The notes below the pieces were generated by a model. The model worked only from the letters and a program-made list of their open reading frames with translations, was not told the origin of the DNA and did no database searches. Positions 34,493 through 41,880 of a stretch of 59,491 bases of DNA are shown here, in pieces. The DNA lies in contig JACRNV010000003.1 in NCBI GenBank assembly GCA_016214785.1, positions 1 through 59,491 on the forward strand. Direction: 5' to 3'. Position numbers and translations under genes: made by a program. Source of the stretch: Methanobacteriota archaeon (GTDB lineage: Archaea > Thermoplasmatota > Thermoplasmata > SG8-5 > JACRNV01). Position 1 is the first letter of the stretch, and the number at the start of each line of letters is the position of its first letter.

Positions 34493-36069
34493 CGATTCAT
34501 CTCGCTGAACAAAAACGGCTCAAATTACAAAGTGAGATAGATTCTAAAAAATCACAGTTGGAGCGAAATAAGCTGGGTCAATTTGCTACTCCGCCTCATC
34601 TGGCGGCTGACATTGTTAAGTATATTGTGGATAAAAAGTTACTGGGAAGCGCCCCAATCCATTTCTTAGACCCAGCAATCGGAACTGGTGCTTTTTATTA
34701 TGCATTAGTAAGCCAGGTAAAATCTGGAAAAATCGCCTCGGCACGTGGAATTGAAATCGATAAGGAAGTAGCCAACACCGCCGATAGATTATGGAGTGGT
34801 TTCGGTTTAAATATCGAAAATGATGATTTCTTTAATATACGGTCACCAACTGATGAACAACTGCTTCCAAATCTAATATTAACTAACCCACCTTATGTAC
34901 GGCATCACCATATTCCAGTAGATAAAAAAGAAGAGTTACAAGCTATAATTAAAACTCGACTCGGATATCAGGTCAATGGTTTATCTGGATTATATTGTTA
35001 CTTCCTCTTACATTCACATAATTGGCTACGCAATCAAGGATTTGGCGTTTGGTTGATTCCATCTGAATTTATGGATGTAAATTATGGTGAAATTATTAAA
35101 AAATATCTATCCAGTAAAGTTACTTTGAAACATATTCATCGATTTGATCCAAATGATGTTCAATTTAACGATGCGCTGGTTTCATCAAGTATCGTAATAT
35201 ATCAAAAAGTAAAGCCTAATAAATCAGATAAAGTTCAGTTTACATATGGGGGAAACATTACAGACCCAACGCACACAGAATTTTATCCAATTATTCAGTT
35301 GACAAAACTTCTAAAATGGTCTCAACTTCCAAGAATTAACGGCGTAGAATTAATCGAAAATAACAATACAATACAACTGAGTCAGTTCTTTAGAATCCAG
35401 AGAGGAATCGCGACTGGAGCGAATTCTTTTTTTATTATAACAAGAGACAAGGCGAAAGCTATTGGGATACCAGATAGATTCGTAAAATCAATACTGCCTG
35501 GCCCTAAAAAGTTGAATGTCGATGTAATTGAGCCAGATAAAAAAAAGTTCCCACAATTAGATACACAATTAGTGGTGATCGATTGTAATATATCTGAATC
35601 TAACATCCAATCCGATTATCCAGGTTTCGCAGCATATTTAAATATTGGACATAGTAACAAAATTGTAAATCGTTATTTGCTAACTAAGCGTGACATTTGG
35701 TATCATCAAGAGCAGAGAGATCCAGCACCATTTTTATGTACATATATGGGTCGTAATGATAAACCCCAACCATTCAGATTTATCTGGAATAGATCAAATG
35801 CTATAGCGACTAATGTATATCTTATGCTATATCCGAAAGGAATACTCTTAGAGGCATTAACAAAAATGCCACATCTATATCCAGCAATATTCAAATTCTT
35901 GAAAGAATTAAAAATGACCGACATGATTGGAAACGGTCGCGTATATGGTGGCGGCTTATATAAAATTGAACCAAAGGAATTGGGTCGTTTATCAGCCAGT
36001 GGGTTGCTTGACATCTTGACAGCGAATAACATTAATATCCAAACTCAGAAAAAGATTACTGGGTGGTAA
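34489..36069 (+). CDS. N6-adenine DNA methyltransferase (XamI/Eco57I-like class)
   Basis: A 526-residue SAM-dependent DNA methyltransferase that would protect the restriction enzyme's site. Motif X/N-terminal LGQFATPPHLAADIV is followed by SAM-binding motif I DPAIGTGAF (residues 61-69) and catalytic motif IV NPPYVRHH (133-140), the gamma-class order. The target-recognition region fills the C-terminal half. It is translated from an ATGA overlap with the endonuclease, so both are made from one mRNA. It shares the same AT-rich composition as the endonuclease gene. Confidence 0.9.
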   Translation: MTIHLAEQKRLKLQSEIDSKKSQLERNKLGQFATPPHLAADIVKYIVDKKLLGSAPIHFLDPAIGTGAFYYALVSQVKSGKIASARGIEIDKEVANTADRLWSGFGLNIENDDFFNIRSPTDEQLLPNLILTNPPYVRHHHIPVDKKEELQAIIKTRLGYQVNGLSGLYCYFLLHSHNWLRNQGFGVWLIPSEFMDVNYGEIIKKYLSSKVTLKHIHRFDPNDVQFNDALVSSSIVIYQKVKPNKSDKVQFTYGGNITDPTHTEFYPIIQLTKLLKWSQLPRINGVELIENNNTIQLSQFFRIQRGIATGANSFFIITRDKAKAIGIPDRFVKSILPGPKKLNVDVIEPDKKKFPQLDTQLVVIDCNISESNIQSDYPGFAAYLNIGHSNKIVNRYLLTKRDIWYHQEQRDPAPFLCTYMGRNDKPQPFRFIWNRSNAIATNVYLMLYPKGILLEALTKMPHLYPAIFKFLKELKMTDMIGNGRVYGGGLYKIEPKELGRLSASGLLDILTANNINIQTQKKITGW

Positions 36070-36157
36070 TTATTTTTCAAGCGTGCCGAGCAGAAGGGGG
36101 AAGGCTTCAGCGCAGACACGCAATGGTGTGGGTGGGATTGGGGAAGTAATTAGCGTA

Positions 36158-36166
36158 GTGCCCCCC
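36158..36166. repeat. Right 9-base inverted repeat of the restriction-modification island
   Basis: GTGCCCCCC is the inverted partner of 33465-33473, 89 bases past the methyltransferase stop. The gap 36070-36355 contains no gene that I can support. It holds G/C runs and near 36317-36360 an imperfect relative of the dispersed hairpin element (GAATTCGATT...GAAGAATGCCC). Confidence 0.35.
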
Positions 36167-36355
36167 AGTCAAATCCCTTTTTAGCGAAATCCCTTCCCCC
36201 GTAAGCTATCTTTTCATGGATTGGACGGGGGGGAGCGTGATGTCTCGCCGGAGGTTTTCGTCCTCTCAGTGACGAATTTCCAGAAAAGCGCACGGTTGGG
36301 CCGCTTCTGTTCGATGGTAGAATTCGATTATAGCAATTATCGATGAAGAATGCCC

Positions 36356-37834
36356 TTATAATAGGTCCCAGTTGCCGCTACCTATTCTATGAACTTTGAT
36401 CAGGTTCGTCCTTCCGCGCACGAAGAGCGGCACGCCGGCGGTGATGACGCAGAGGTCGCCCTTGCGCAGGTGCTTCCTCTCCTTCATCGTGCGCTCGATT
36501 GCCGCAATCATCCTGTCGGTTGTATTTGCCCTGTCGACGAGCAGCGGCTCCACGCCCCAGTAGAGCGACGTGCGCCTCATGACCTTCTTCTCCGGCGTCG
36601 CTGCCATGATGCGGATGTGCGGCCTGTACTTGGAAATCAGGCGCGCGGTCGAACCGCTTAAAGTAAATGGGATGATTGCCTCCGCGCGCAGGTTCTCCGC
36701 GACTAGGCATGCGGCGTGGCCGACGGTGTTGGTAATCCTCATGTCCTCCCGCAGGTCGGTGTGGAGGCGCACGTCCTCCTTGCAGATGCTCTCGGCCCTC
36801 TTTGCCACCGATGCCATGGTGCGCACGGCGTCCACGGGGTGCTTGCCGACGGCCGTTTCCCCCGACAGCATCAGGGCGTCTGTGCCATCTATGGCGGCGT
36901 TGGCTATGTCCAGCACCTCGGCGCGCGTCGGGACTGGGTTCCAGATCATCGACTCGAGCATGTGCGTGGCGGTGATGGCCAGCTTGGACGAGGCCGCGCA
37001 GGCGCTAAGTATCTTCTTTTGAACCAGCGGCACGTCCTGAATGGGTATCTCGAGCCCGAGGTCCCCTCGGGCCACCATTATGCCGTCGGAGGCGGTCATG
37101 AGCCCGTCCAGGTTCTTCAGCGCCTCGGAGCGCTCGACCTTGGCTATGACGTGGATGTCCGAGCCATTGTCGGCGAGGAAGTCCCTGACCTCGCGGATGT
37201 CCTTGCCCGAGGCGACGAATGATACGGCGACGAAGTCCGCGCCCGCCTCGATGCCGAACTTCAGGTCTCCCCAGTCCTTCTGAGTGAGGGGTCTGACGTC
37301 CTTGCCGCGCCTGCGGTAGTTGATGCCCTTGTGACTCTGGAGCACCCCGCCGTAGATGACGACGCACTCGACCACCCTCTTCGAAACCCCGGTGACCCTG
37401 AGCCTTATCTCCCCGTCGGCGAGCGAGATTGTCTCCCCCTTCTCGACCTCCGATGGGAAGCTGGCGTGGTCGGTGGAGACCCGGCTCGAATTGCCGACGA
37501 CAGTCTCGGTCGTGATCGTCAGCGCCTGGCCGGGCTTCAGAAACGCCCCGCCCTCCTCCATCTCGCCGATGCGGACCTTGGCCCCTTGCAGATCGAGGAC
37601 GAGCGCCACGGGCCTGCCGGCGGCGCGCTCGGCGGTGCGCACGGCCTTCACAAGCGCGCGGTGCTCCCTCCTGTCGCCGTGGCTGCAGTTCAGGCGCGCC
37701 CCGTCCATGCCGACGTTGATCATGTCCCTGAGCGTGCCGACCTTCATGCAAGATGGCCCGAGGGTGCAAAGTATCTTGGTCCGCTTCCTCTCCGAACCTT
37801 TCACGGCACCCCAATGCGAGAGGCACGATATCAT
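36356..37834 (-). CDS. pyk: Pyruvate kinase
   Basis: A 492-residue glycolytic enzyme that makes ATP and pyruvate from phosphoenolpyruvate. Motifs are KILCTLGPS at the start of the TIM barrel, IAKVERSEAL with the catalytic Lys, MVARGDLGLEI, the ESMI segment and a C-terminal allosteric-type domain with FTLSGSTARLISKYRP. Two usually conserved positions differ: ARLNCSHG has Cys where Phe is normal, and ITATHMLESMI has His where Gln is normal. The start may be the GTG at 37804 (VKGSERKRTK) rather than the ATG at 37834. The leader holds a strong hairpin at 37846-37874. Confidence 0.93.
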   Translation of the reverse strand: MISCLSHWGAVKGSERKRTKILCTLGPSCMKVGTLRDMINVGMDGARLNCSHGDRREHRALVKAVRTAERAAGRPVALVLDLQGAKVRIGEMEEGGAFLKPGQALTITTETVVGNSSRVSTDHASFPSEVEKGETISLADGEIRLRVTGVSKRVVECVVIYGGVLQSHKGINYRRRGKDVRPLTQKDWGDLKFGIEAGADFVAVSFVASGKDIREVRDFLADNGSDIHVIAKVERSEALKNLDGLMTASDGIMVARGDLGLEIPIQDVPLVQKKILSACAASSKLAITATHMLESMIWNPVPTRAEVLDIANAAIDGTDALMLSGETAVGKHPVDAVRTMASVAKRAESICKEDVRLHTDLREDMRITNTVGHAACLVAENLRAEAIIPFTLSGSTARLISKYRPHIRIMAATPEKKVMRRTSLYWGVEPLLVDRANTTDRMIAAIERTMKERKHLRKGDLCVITAGVPLFVRGRTNLIKVHRIGSGNWDLL

Positions 37835-37845
37835 CGTTTCGCCCC

Positions 37846-37877
37846 CAAGGGGATTTCTTCGGAAATCCCCCTTGACC
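37846..37877 (-). repeat. Hairpin repeat in the pyruvate kinase leader
   Basis: CAAGGGGATTTC and GGAAATCCCCCTTG form a stem of about 12 bases with a three-base loop. The same hairpin plus GACCCCC tail occurs at 7354-7386. It lies immediately upstream of the pyk start codon. Confidence 0.6.
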
Positions 37878-37898
37878 CCCTAAAAGGATTTACGTCAG

Positions 37899-37937
37899 TG
37901 GAATTCGATTAAATTATATTTCGTTGAAGAAATCCAC
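37899..37937 (+). repeat. Dispersed hairpin element, diverged copy
   Basis: GTGGAATTCGATT at the left and GAAGAAATCCAC at the right share the GAATTCGATT...GAAGAA plan with other copies. The arms are GTGGA/TCCAC instead of AGGGG/CCCCT, a compensated change that keeps the pairing. Confidence 0.55.
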
Positions 37938-37970
37938 AACTACGTATTACATCAGGGGTCCCAGGGGAAT

Positions 37971-38007
37971 CCGATTTTCAGTATTCACCCAGGGAGAATG
38001 CCCCTGG
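37971..38007 (+). repeat. Dispersed hairpin element, copy
   Basis: CCAGGGGAATCCGATT to GAGAATGCCCCTGG with perfect 7-base arms CCAGGGG/CCCCTGG. It lies 33 bases before the PAC2 gene. Confidence 0.6.
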
Positions 38008-38039
38008 TTTTAAGTATGATAATTGCATTGTAGGTTTAT

Positions 38040-38825
38040 ATGTCTGAGGACATCAAGATTTATGAGCTGAGCAGGGTCGATTTGAAGGATGCGACGGTCA
38101 TCGACGGCTTCCCGAGCGTGGGGCTCGTGAGCTCGATCGTCGCCAACTACCTCATCAACGTCATGAAGATGAGGCAGATTGCCATCATGGACTCTGTTTA
38201 CTTCCCAACCGTATCGCTGGTCCGCGATTCCATCCCGATGCATCCCGTCCGCATTTATGCCAGCGACCGCATGGGGAGCGACGACAACACGGAGATGCTC
38301 GTGGTCTTCATATCCGAGTTCCAGCCCCCGCCGAACCTCGTGAAGCCCATCGCGCAGACGATGATAGACTGGGCAGAGGACCAGAAGTGCAAGATGCTCC
38401 TCTCGCCCGAGGGATTGGTCATAGACAGGGAGGCCGACGAGGCGGACGCGGGGAAGAACAACATCACCGTCTACGGGGTCTCGAGCCATCCAAAGCTCGG
38501 CCATTCGGTCCTCGGATACGGCGTATCGGAGTTCAAGGAGGGCGTCATCACCGGCGTCGCCGGCGTCCTGCTGAACGAGGGGAAGCGCAGGGACTTCCCG
38601 GTCGTGACGCTGCTGACGGAGGCGCACCCCGACTACCCCGATGCCAGAGCCGCGGCCAAAGTAATCGAGGTAATTGACAAGATGCTCCCCCAGATGCCGA
38701 TGCTCGACCCGCAGCCGCTGTACGAGGAGGCCGAGCGCATAGAATCCCAGCTCAAGATGATACGCAAGCAGACCGAGTCCGGCAAGAAGCAGCCGGGCCA
38801 GGAACGCCCGTCGATGTACGGCTAG
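38040..38825 (+). CDS. PAC2-family protein (proteasome assembly chaperone-like)
   Basis: A 261-residue soluble protein of the archaeal PAC2/PbaB-type family, ATP-independent chaperones related to proteasome assembly factors. Visible family features are VIDGFPSVGLVSSIVANYLI at the N-terminus, VYFPTVSLV and ITGVAGVLLNEGKRR with VTLLTEAHPDYPDARAAAKVIE. The C-terminus is a charged helix and a basic tail. The ATG at 38040 follows directly on GTTTAT. It is a single-gene unit next to the 5S rRNA gene, and no proteasome subunit gene is in the window. Confidence 0.85.
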   Translation: MSEDIKIYELSRVDLKDATVIDGFPSVGLVSSIVANYLINVMKMRQIAIMDSVYFPTVSLVRDSIPMHPVRIYASDRMGSDDNTEMLVVFISEFQPPPNLVKPIAQTMIDWAEDQKCKMLLSPEGLVIDREADEADAGKNNITVYGVSSHPKLGHSVLGYGVSEFKEGVITGVAGVLLNEGKRRDFPVVTLLTEAHPDYPDARAAAKVIEVIDKMLPQMPMLDPQPLYEEAERIESQLKMIRKQTESGKKQPGQERPSMYG

Positions 38826-38888
38826 TTTCCCATAGCCTGCAAGTGGAGTGCCCCCATCACGGTGGACGCTCCCAAACCCCTTCCGAAG

Positions 38889-38898
38889 CTATTTTATA
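38889..38898 (+). promoter_or_regulatory. TATA box for the 5S rRNA gene
   Basis: CTATTTTATA-type box centred about 27 bases upstream of the predicted 5S start. Confidence 0.55.
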
Positions 38899-38920
38899 TG
38901 AATTCTCTATACTACCGTTC

Positions 38921-39049
38921 GGTTTGACGGTCATAGCGGTGGGGACACACCCGGTCTCTTTCCGAACCCGGCAGTTAAGCCCACCAGCGTTCGGCGCTGT
39001 ACTGCGGTGCGCGAGCCCGCGGGAACCGCCGATCGCCGTCTGCCACTCC
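38921..39049 (+). rRNA. rrf: 5S ribosomal RNA
   Basis: The central loop signature CCGAACCCGGCAGTTAAGCC at 38961-38980 is diagnostic, preceded by ACGGTCATAGCGGTGGGG and followed by GCGGGAACCGCCGATCGCCGT. Terminal helix I pairs GGTTTGACGG with CCGTCTGCC with small irregularities. The 5' segment ACGGTCATAGC is like that of Thermoplasma 5S. The gene has its own TATA box and a T-run (ATTTTTCT) at 39050-39057, and no 16S or 23S gene is near, so it is transcribed alone. The exact ends are uncertain by a few bases. Confidence 0.93.
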
Positions 39050-39124
39050 ATTTTTCTATAACCCGTTCGACGCTGTTGGAGAAAAGTTATCTACCCCGTC
39101 CCTCATTGCGGGGCAGGTGCTTCC

Positions 39125-40402
39125 ATGATAGAAGAGGCGAAGTGGGTGCGCGAGACGGTGAAAGAACACCACAGGTGGTTCGCGGACTGCATCCCGATGA
39201 TTGCGTCCGAGAACCTGATAAGCCCGATGGCGCGCGAGATGCTCGTGACCGACTTCTGCGACAGGTACGCCGAGGGGTTGCCGGGAGAGAGGTACTACAA
39301 CGGCAACATCTACGTAGACAAGGTCGAGCTCAAGGCCATCGAGCTGGCCAAGAAGCTCTTCGGCTCGAAGTTCGCCGACGTCCGACCGACCTCAGGCACG
39401 GTCGCGAACATGGCCATACTCTTCGCCTTCGCCAAACCCGGCGATACTATAACTACGGCGTCGCTCGACGACGGCGCCCACATCAGCACCGCGAAGTTCG
39501 GGGCCGTTGGCCTCCGGGGACTGGCGACAGTCACTTACCCGTTCGATGTAGAGAACATGGTCATCGACATCGATGGCGCGCGCAAGACGCTGCTCGAGGT
39601 CAAGCCCAAGCTCGCGCTCTTCGGGCAGTCCGTCTTCCTCTTCCCCACCCCGCTCAAGGAGCTGCGGGACACGTTCCAGGAAATCGGATGCCACGTCTGG
39701 TACGACGCCGCGCACGTCCTCGGCCTCATCGCGGGGGGCAAATTCCAGGACCCGCTGAAGGAGGGCGCTGAGTTCATATCGGGCAGCACGCACAAGACCC
39801 TCCCCGGGCCGCAGCACGGCATCATCGTGGGGAACCCCAGGGACGAGGACGCGGAGAAGCGCGTGACCAGGGCCGTCTTCCCCGGAGTCACGAGCAACCA
39901 CCACCTTCACGCAATGGCGTCGCTGGCAATAACCCTCGCGGAGCACATCGAGTTCGGGAAGGCCTATGCGGACGCCGTCGTTAAGAACGCGAAGGCCCTC
40001 GGCCAGGCCATGCACGAGGAAGGTTTCAATGTCCTCTGTGAGCAGAGGGGGTTCACGGAGTCGCACACCATCGCCGTCGACGTCCGCGAGCAGGGCGGCG
40101 GCACGCTGGTCGCGCAGCTGATGGAGGATTCCAACATCATAGCCAACAAGAACATGATACCCGGCGACACGAAGCCCAAGAGCCCGAGCGGCATCAGGCT
40201 CGGGGCGCAGGAGATGACGCGCCTCGGCATGGGCCCCAGCGAGATGAAGGAGGTCGCTCGTTTAATCAAGCGCATCGCCATAGACAAAGAAGCCCCGGCC
40301 AAGGTCAAGGAGGACGTAAAGGTCCTCAAGCGCAGCTTCAACCGCATCCGCTACTGCTTCGAGGATGGAATGGAAGCGTACAAGTTCCACCAGTTATACT
40401 AA
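39125..40402 (+). CDS. glyA: Serine hydroxymethyltransferase
   Basis: A 425-residue PLP enzyme that interconverts serine and glycine using a tetrahydrofolate-type or tetrahydromethanopterin-type one-carbon carrier. Motifs are MIASENLISP, ASENLISPMAREMLVTDF, RYAEGLPGERYYNGN and the PLP lysine in SGSTHKTLPGPQHG. Length is normal for archaeal GlyA. It is a single-gene unit 75 bases after 5S rRNA. Together with gcvH at 15.4 kb it points to glycine/serine one-carbon metabolism. The 3' end is marked by a hairpin at 40402-40439. Confidence 0.96.
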   Translation: MIEEAKWVRETVKEHHRWFADCIPMIASENLISPMAREMLVTDFCDRYAEGLPGERYYNGNIYVDKVELKAIELAKKLFGSKFADVRPTSGTVANMAILFAFAKPGDTITTASLDDGAHISTAKFGAVGLRGLATVTYPFDVENMVIDIDGARKTLLEVKPKLALFGQSVFLFPTPLKELRDTFQEIGCHVWYDAAHVLGLIAGGKFQDPLKEGAEFISGSTHKTLPGPQHGIIVGNPRDEDAEKRVTRAVFPGVTSNHHLHAMASLAITLAEHIEFGKAYADAVVKNAKALGQAMHEEGFNVLCEQRGFTESHTIAVDVREQGGGTLVAQLMEDSNIIANKNMIPGDTKPKSPSGIRLGAQEMTRLGMGPSEMKEVARLIKRIAIDKEAPAKVKEDVKVLKRSFNRIRYCFEDGMEAYKFHQLY

Positions 40403-40439
40403 GGGCATCGTTTTTCAGAGATATCATCAGAGATGCCCT
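40402..40439 (+). terminator. Hairpin at the end of glyA
   Basis: AGGGCATC and GATGCCCT form an 8-base perfect stem around a T-rich loop, starting at the last base of the glyA stop codon. It acts either as terminator or as another repeat-type hairpin. Confidence 0.45.
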
Positions 40440-40463
40440 GAAAAGCGTATTCAGTCCGGGGTG

Positions 40464-40511
40464 ATAGGGGAATTCGATTCCCAGCAACTACCCAGCGAAG
40501 AATGCCCCTAT
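40464..40511 (+). repeat. Dispersed hairpin element, copy
   Basis: ATAGGGGAATTCGATT to GAAGAATGCCCCTAT with 7-base arms. It has the same internal ACCCAG block as the copy at 37971-38007, while the arm sequences differ in a compensated way. Confidence 0.6.
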
Positions 40512-40596
40512 TGCCGAAAGGGTTATCTACTGGCTCCTCGTTGAGGCGTTTGCGCCCCCGTGCCAGCAACGGCGCGAGGCTGGTGAGAGTGATCGA

Positions 40597-41466
40597 ATGG
40601 TCGAACTCCTCGACGAACTCAAGGAGAAGCGCGAGCGCTACAACCTCGAGGCCGAGCAGCACAAGTATTCTAGGGACAAGTCTAACGACGAGACCAGGCG
40701 CTGGGTGGAGAGGCGGGACAAGCTCAACGCCGAGGTCCGCAAGCTCATGGAGGAGGCGGGCAAGCACAGGCAGGAGCGCGACCGGCTCAACGACGAAGTG
40801 AGGAAGACCAAGGTCATGCGGGACGAGTGGAACCGAAAGGTCAACGACATGGCCGAGAGGGTCTCCAGGCTCAAGAGGGACAATCTCCCGAGGGGGGGCG
40901 TCCCGGTCGGCCAGCTCAAGAGGAAGCTCAAGGCCATGGAATTCCAGCAGATGACGTCCGTGCTCAGCCCCGACAAGGAGCGGGAGCTCATCGATGCCAT
41001 ATCCAAGCTCCAGGCCGAGATAAAGGAGCGGGAGAAGGTCCTGGAGGAGAATACGGAGGTGCGCCGGGCCGTCCTGGAGGCAAAAGAGGCTAAGCGCATA
41101 GCCGAGGAGACGCACAAGAACGTCGAGGAACTGGCAGAGGCAGCCCAGAGGGAGCACGAGGCGATGATGAAGATATACGAGCAGAGCGACGCCGTGCGCA
41201 AGGAGGCCGACGGCGCGCAGGCGGACTTCATCAAGGCCAAGACCCTGGCGGACGAGGAGCACAGGAAGCACATCGAGCTCATCAGGCAGGTCCACGATTA
41301 CGACAAGATCATGTCAGGGCTCCTCCAGAAGAAGCGCGAGGCGAGGTCATCCAGGGACGAGGGGGACATCAAGAAGGAGGCGGCGGACATCTACGAGCGG
41401 TTCAAGAAGGGGGAGAAGCTAAGCACCGAGGACCTCCTCACCCTGCAGAAATCGGGGTACCTGTAA
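40597..41466 (+). CDS. Archaeal coiled-coil protein (COG1340-like)
   Basis: A 289-residue, almost entirely helical protein with heptad repeats from residue 1 to about 110 and 125 to 255. The two coils are separated by a break at NLPRGGVPVGQLKRKLKAM and MTSVLSPDKERELI, which is typical of the archaeal COG1340 coiled-coil family. The C-terminus has a conserved short helical cap (EAADIYERFKKGEKLSTEDL) and ends KSGYL. No enzyme motif is seen. Family members are widely conserved in archaea with no settled role; structural or chromosome/translation-associated functions are speculative. Confidence 0.82.
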   Translation: MVELLDELKEKRERYNLEAEQHKYSRDKSNDETRRWVERRDKLNAEVRKLMEEAGKHRQERDRLNDEVRKTKVMRDEWNRKVNDMAERVSRLKRDNLPRGGVPVGQLKRKLKAMEFQQMTSVLSPDKERELIDAISKLQAEIKEREKVLEENTEVRRAVLEAKEAKRIAEETHKNVEELAEAAQREHEAMMKIYEQSDAVRKEADGAQADFIKAKTLADEEHRKHIELIRQVHDYDKIMSGLLQKKREARSSRDEGDIKKEAADIYERFKKGEKLSTEDLLTLQKSGYL

Positions 41467-41537
41467 TATATACTTCAATCGAAGGGCGCACCCCCAATAT
41501 CGAAAGTATTAAAAACTTTTCCAAAGAGTAGAAAAGC

Positions 41538-41562
41538 TTATATATCGAACCTATTATATAAG
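41538..41562 (+). promoter_or_regulatory. Two adjacent TATA boxes before a hairpin-rich region
   Basis: CTTATATATCG (41538-41548) and TATTATATAAG (41552-41562) both lie in a gap with no protein gene following. They would start a transcript at about 41568-41585, directly at the first large hairpin. Confidence 0.5.
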
Positions 41563-41569
41563 TGACCAA

Positions 41570-41880
41570 GGGGTAATTGGGCTAGTTGTTAGAGTGCATC
41601 CCATCCCTTCTGACAAGGCTAGCCCATCCCTTCCTTTTTGGATTCACATACGACCGACACTTGACTTCTTAAAGCGATTTCATTATCATTGGCCCGCCCG
41701 CAGGCGGGAGGGTGGTGAAAACGCACCGTGGTGCGTTGGAACCATTCCTTCCTTTTTGGTCCAACTTTCAAGTAGTTAGCGACGGGATATTTTTTACATC
41801 GATGGATTTGGCCAACCGCAGTTGGGGGATGGGACGGGCGCACAGCAGTGCGACTAGGACCATCCCTTCCCTTTCTCTTT
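41570..41880 (+). ncRNA. Candidate non-coding RNA region: three tandem hairpin modules
   Basis: This 310-base gap has no supported protein gene. It has three successive modules, each a hairpin followed by CCAT(T/C)CCTTCC and a T-run. Module 1: TGGGCTAG (41578-41585) pairs with CTAGCCCA (41619-41626), then CCCTTCCTTTTT. Module 2: AACGCACC pairs with GGTGCGTT (41720-41737), then CCATTCCTTCCTTTTT. Module 3: GGGATGG (41826-41832) pairs with CCATCCC (41860-41866) around an inner CGCAC/GTGCG stem, then CCTTTCTCTTTTT. TATA boxes upstream suggest independent transcription. A simple readthrough terminator array for the coiled-coil gene is the alternative. Confidence 0.4.

Noticed and set aside
41571-41640. 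Possible tRNA gene (GGGCTAGTTGTTAGAG resembles a D-arm)
   Set aside because: No anticodon stem, no GTTCRA T-loop and no acceptor pairing could be assembled; a simple long hairpin explains the sequence.
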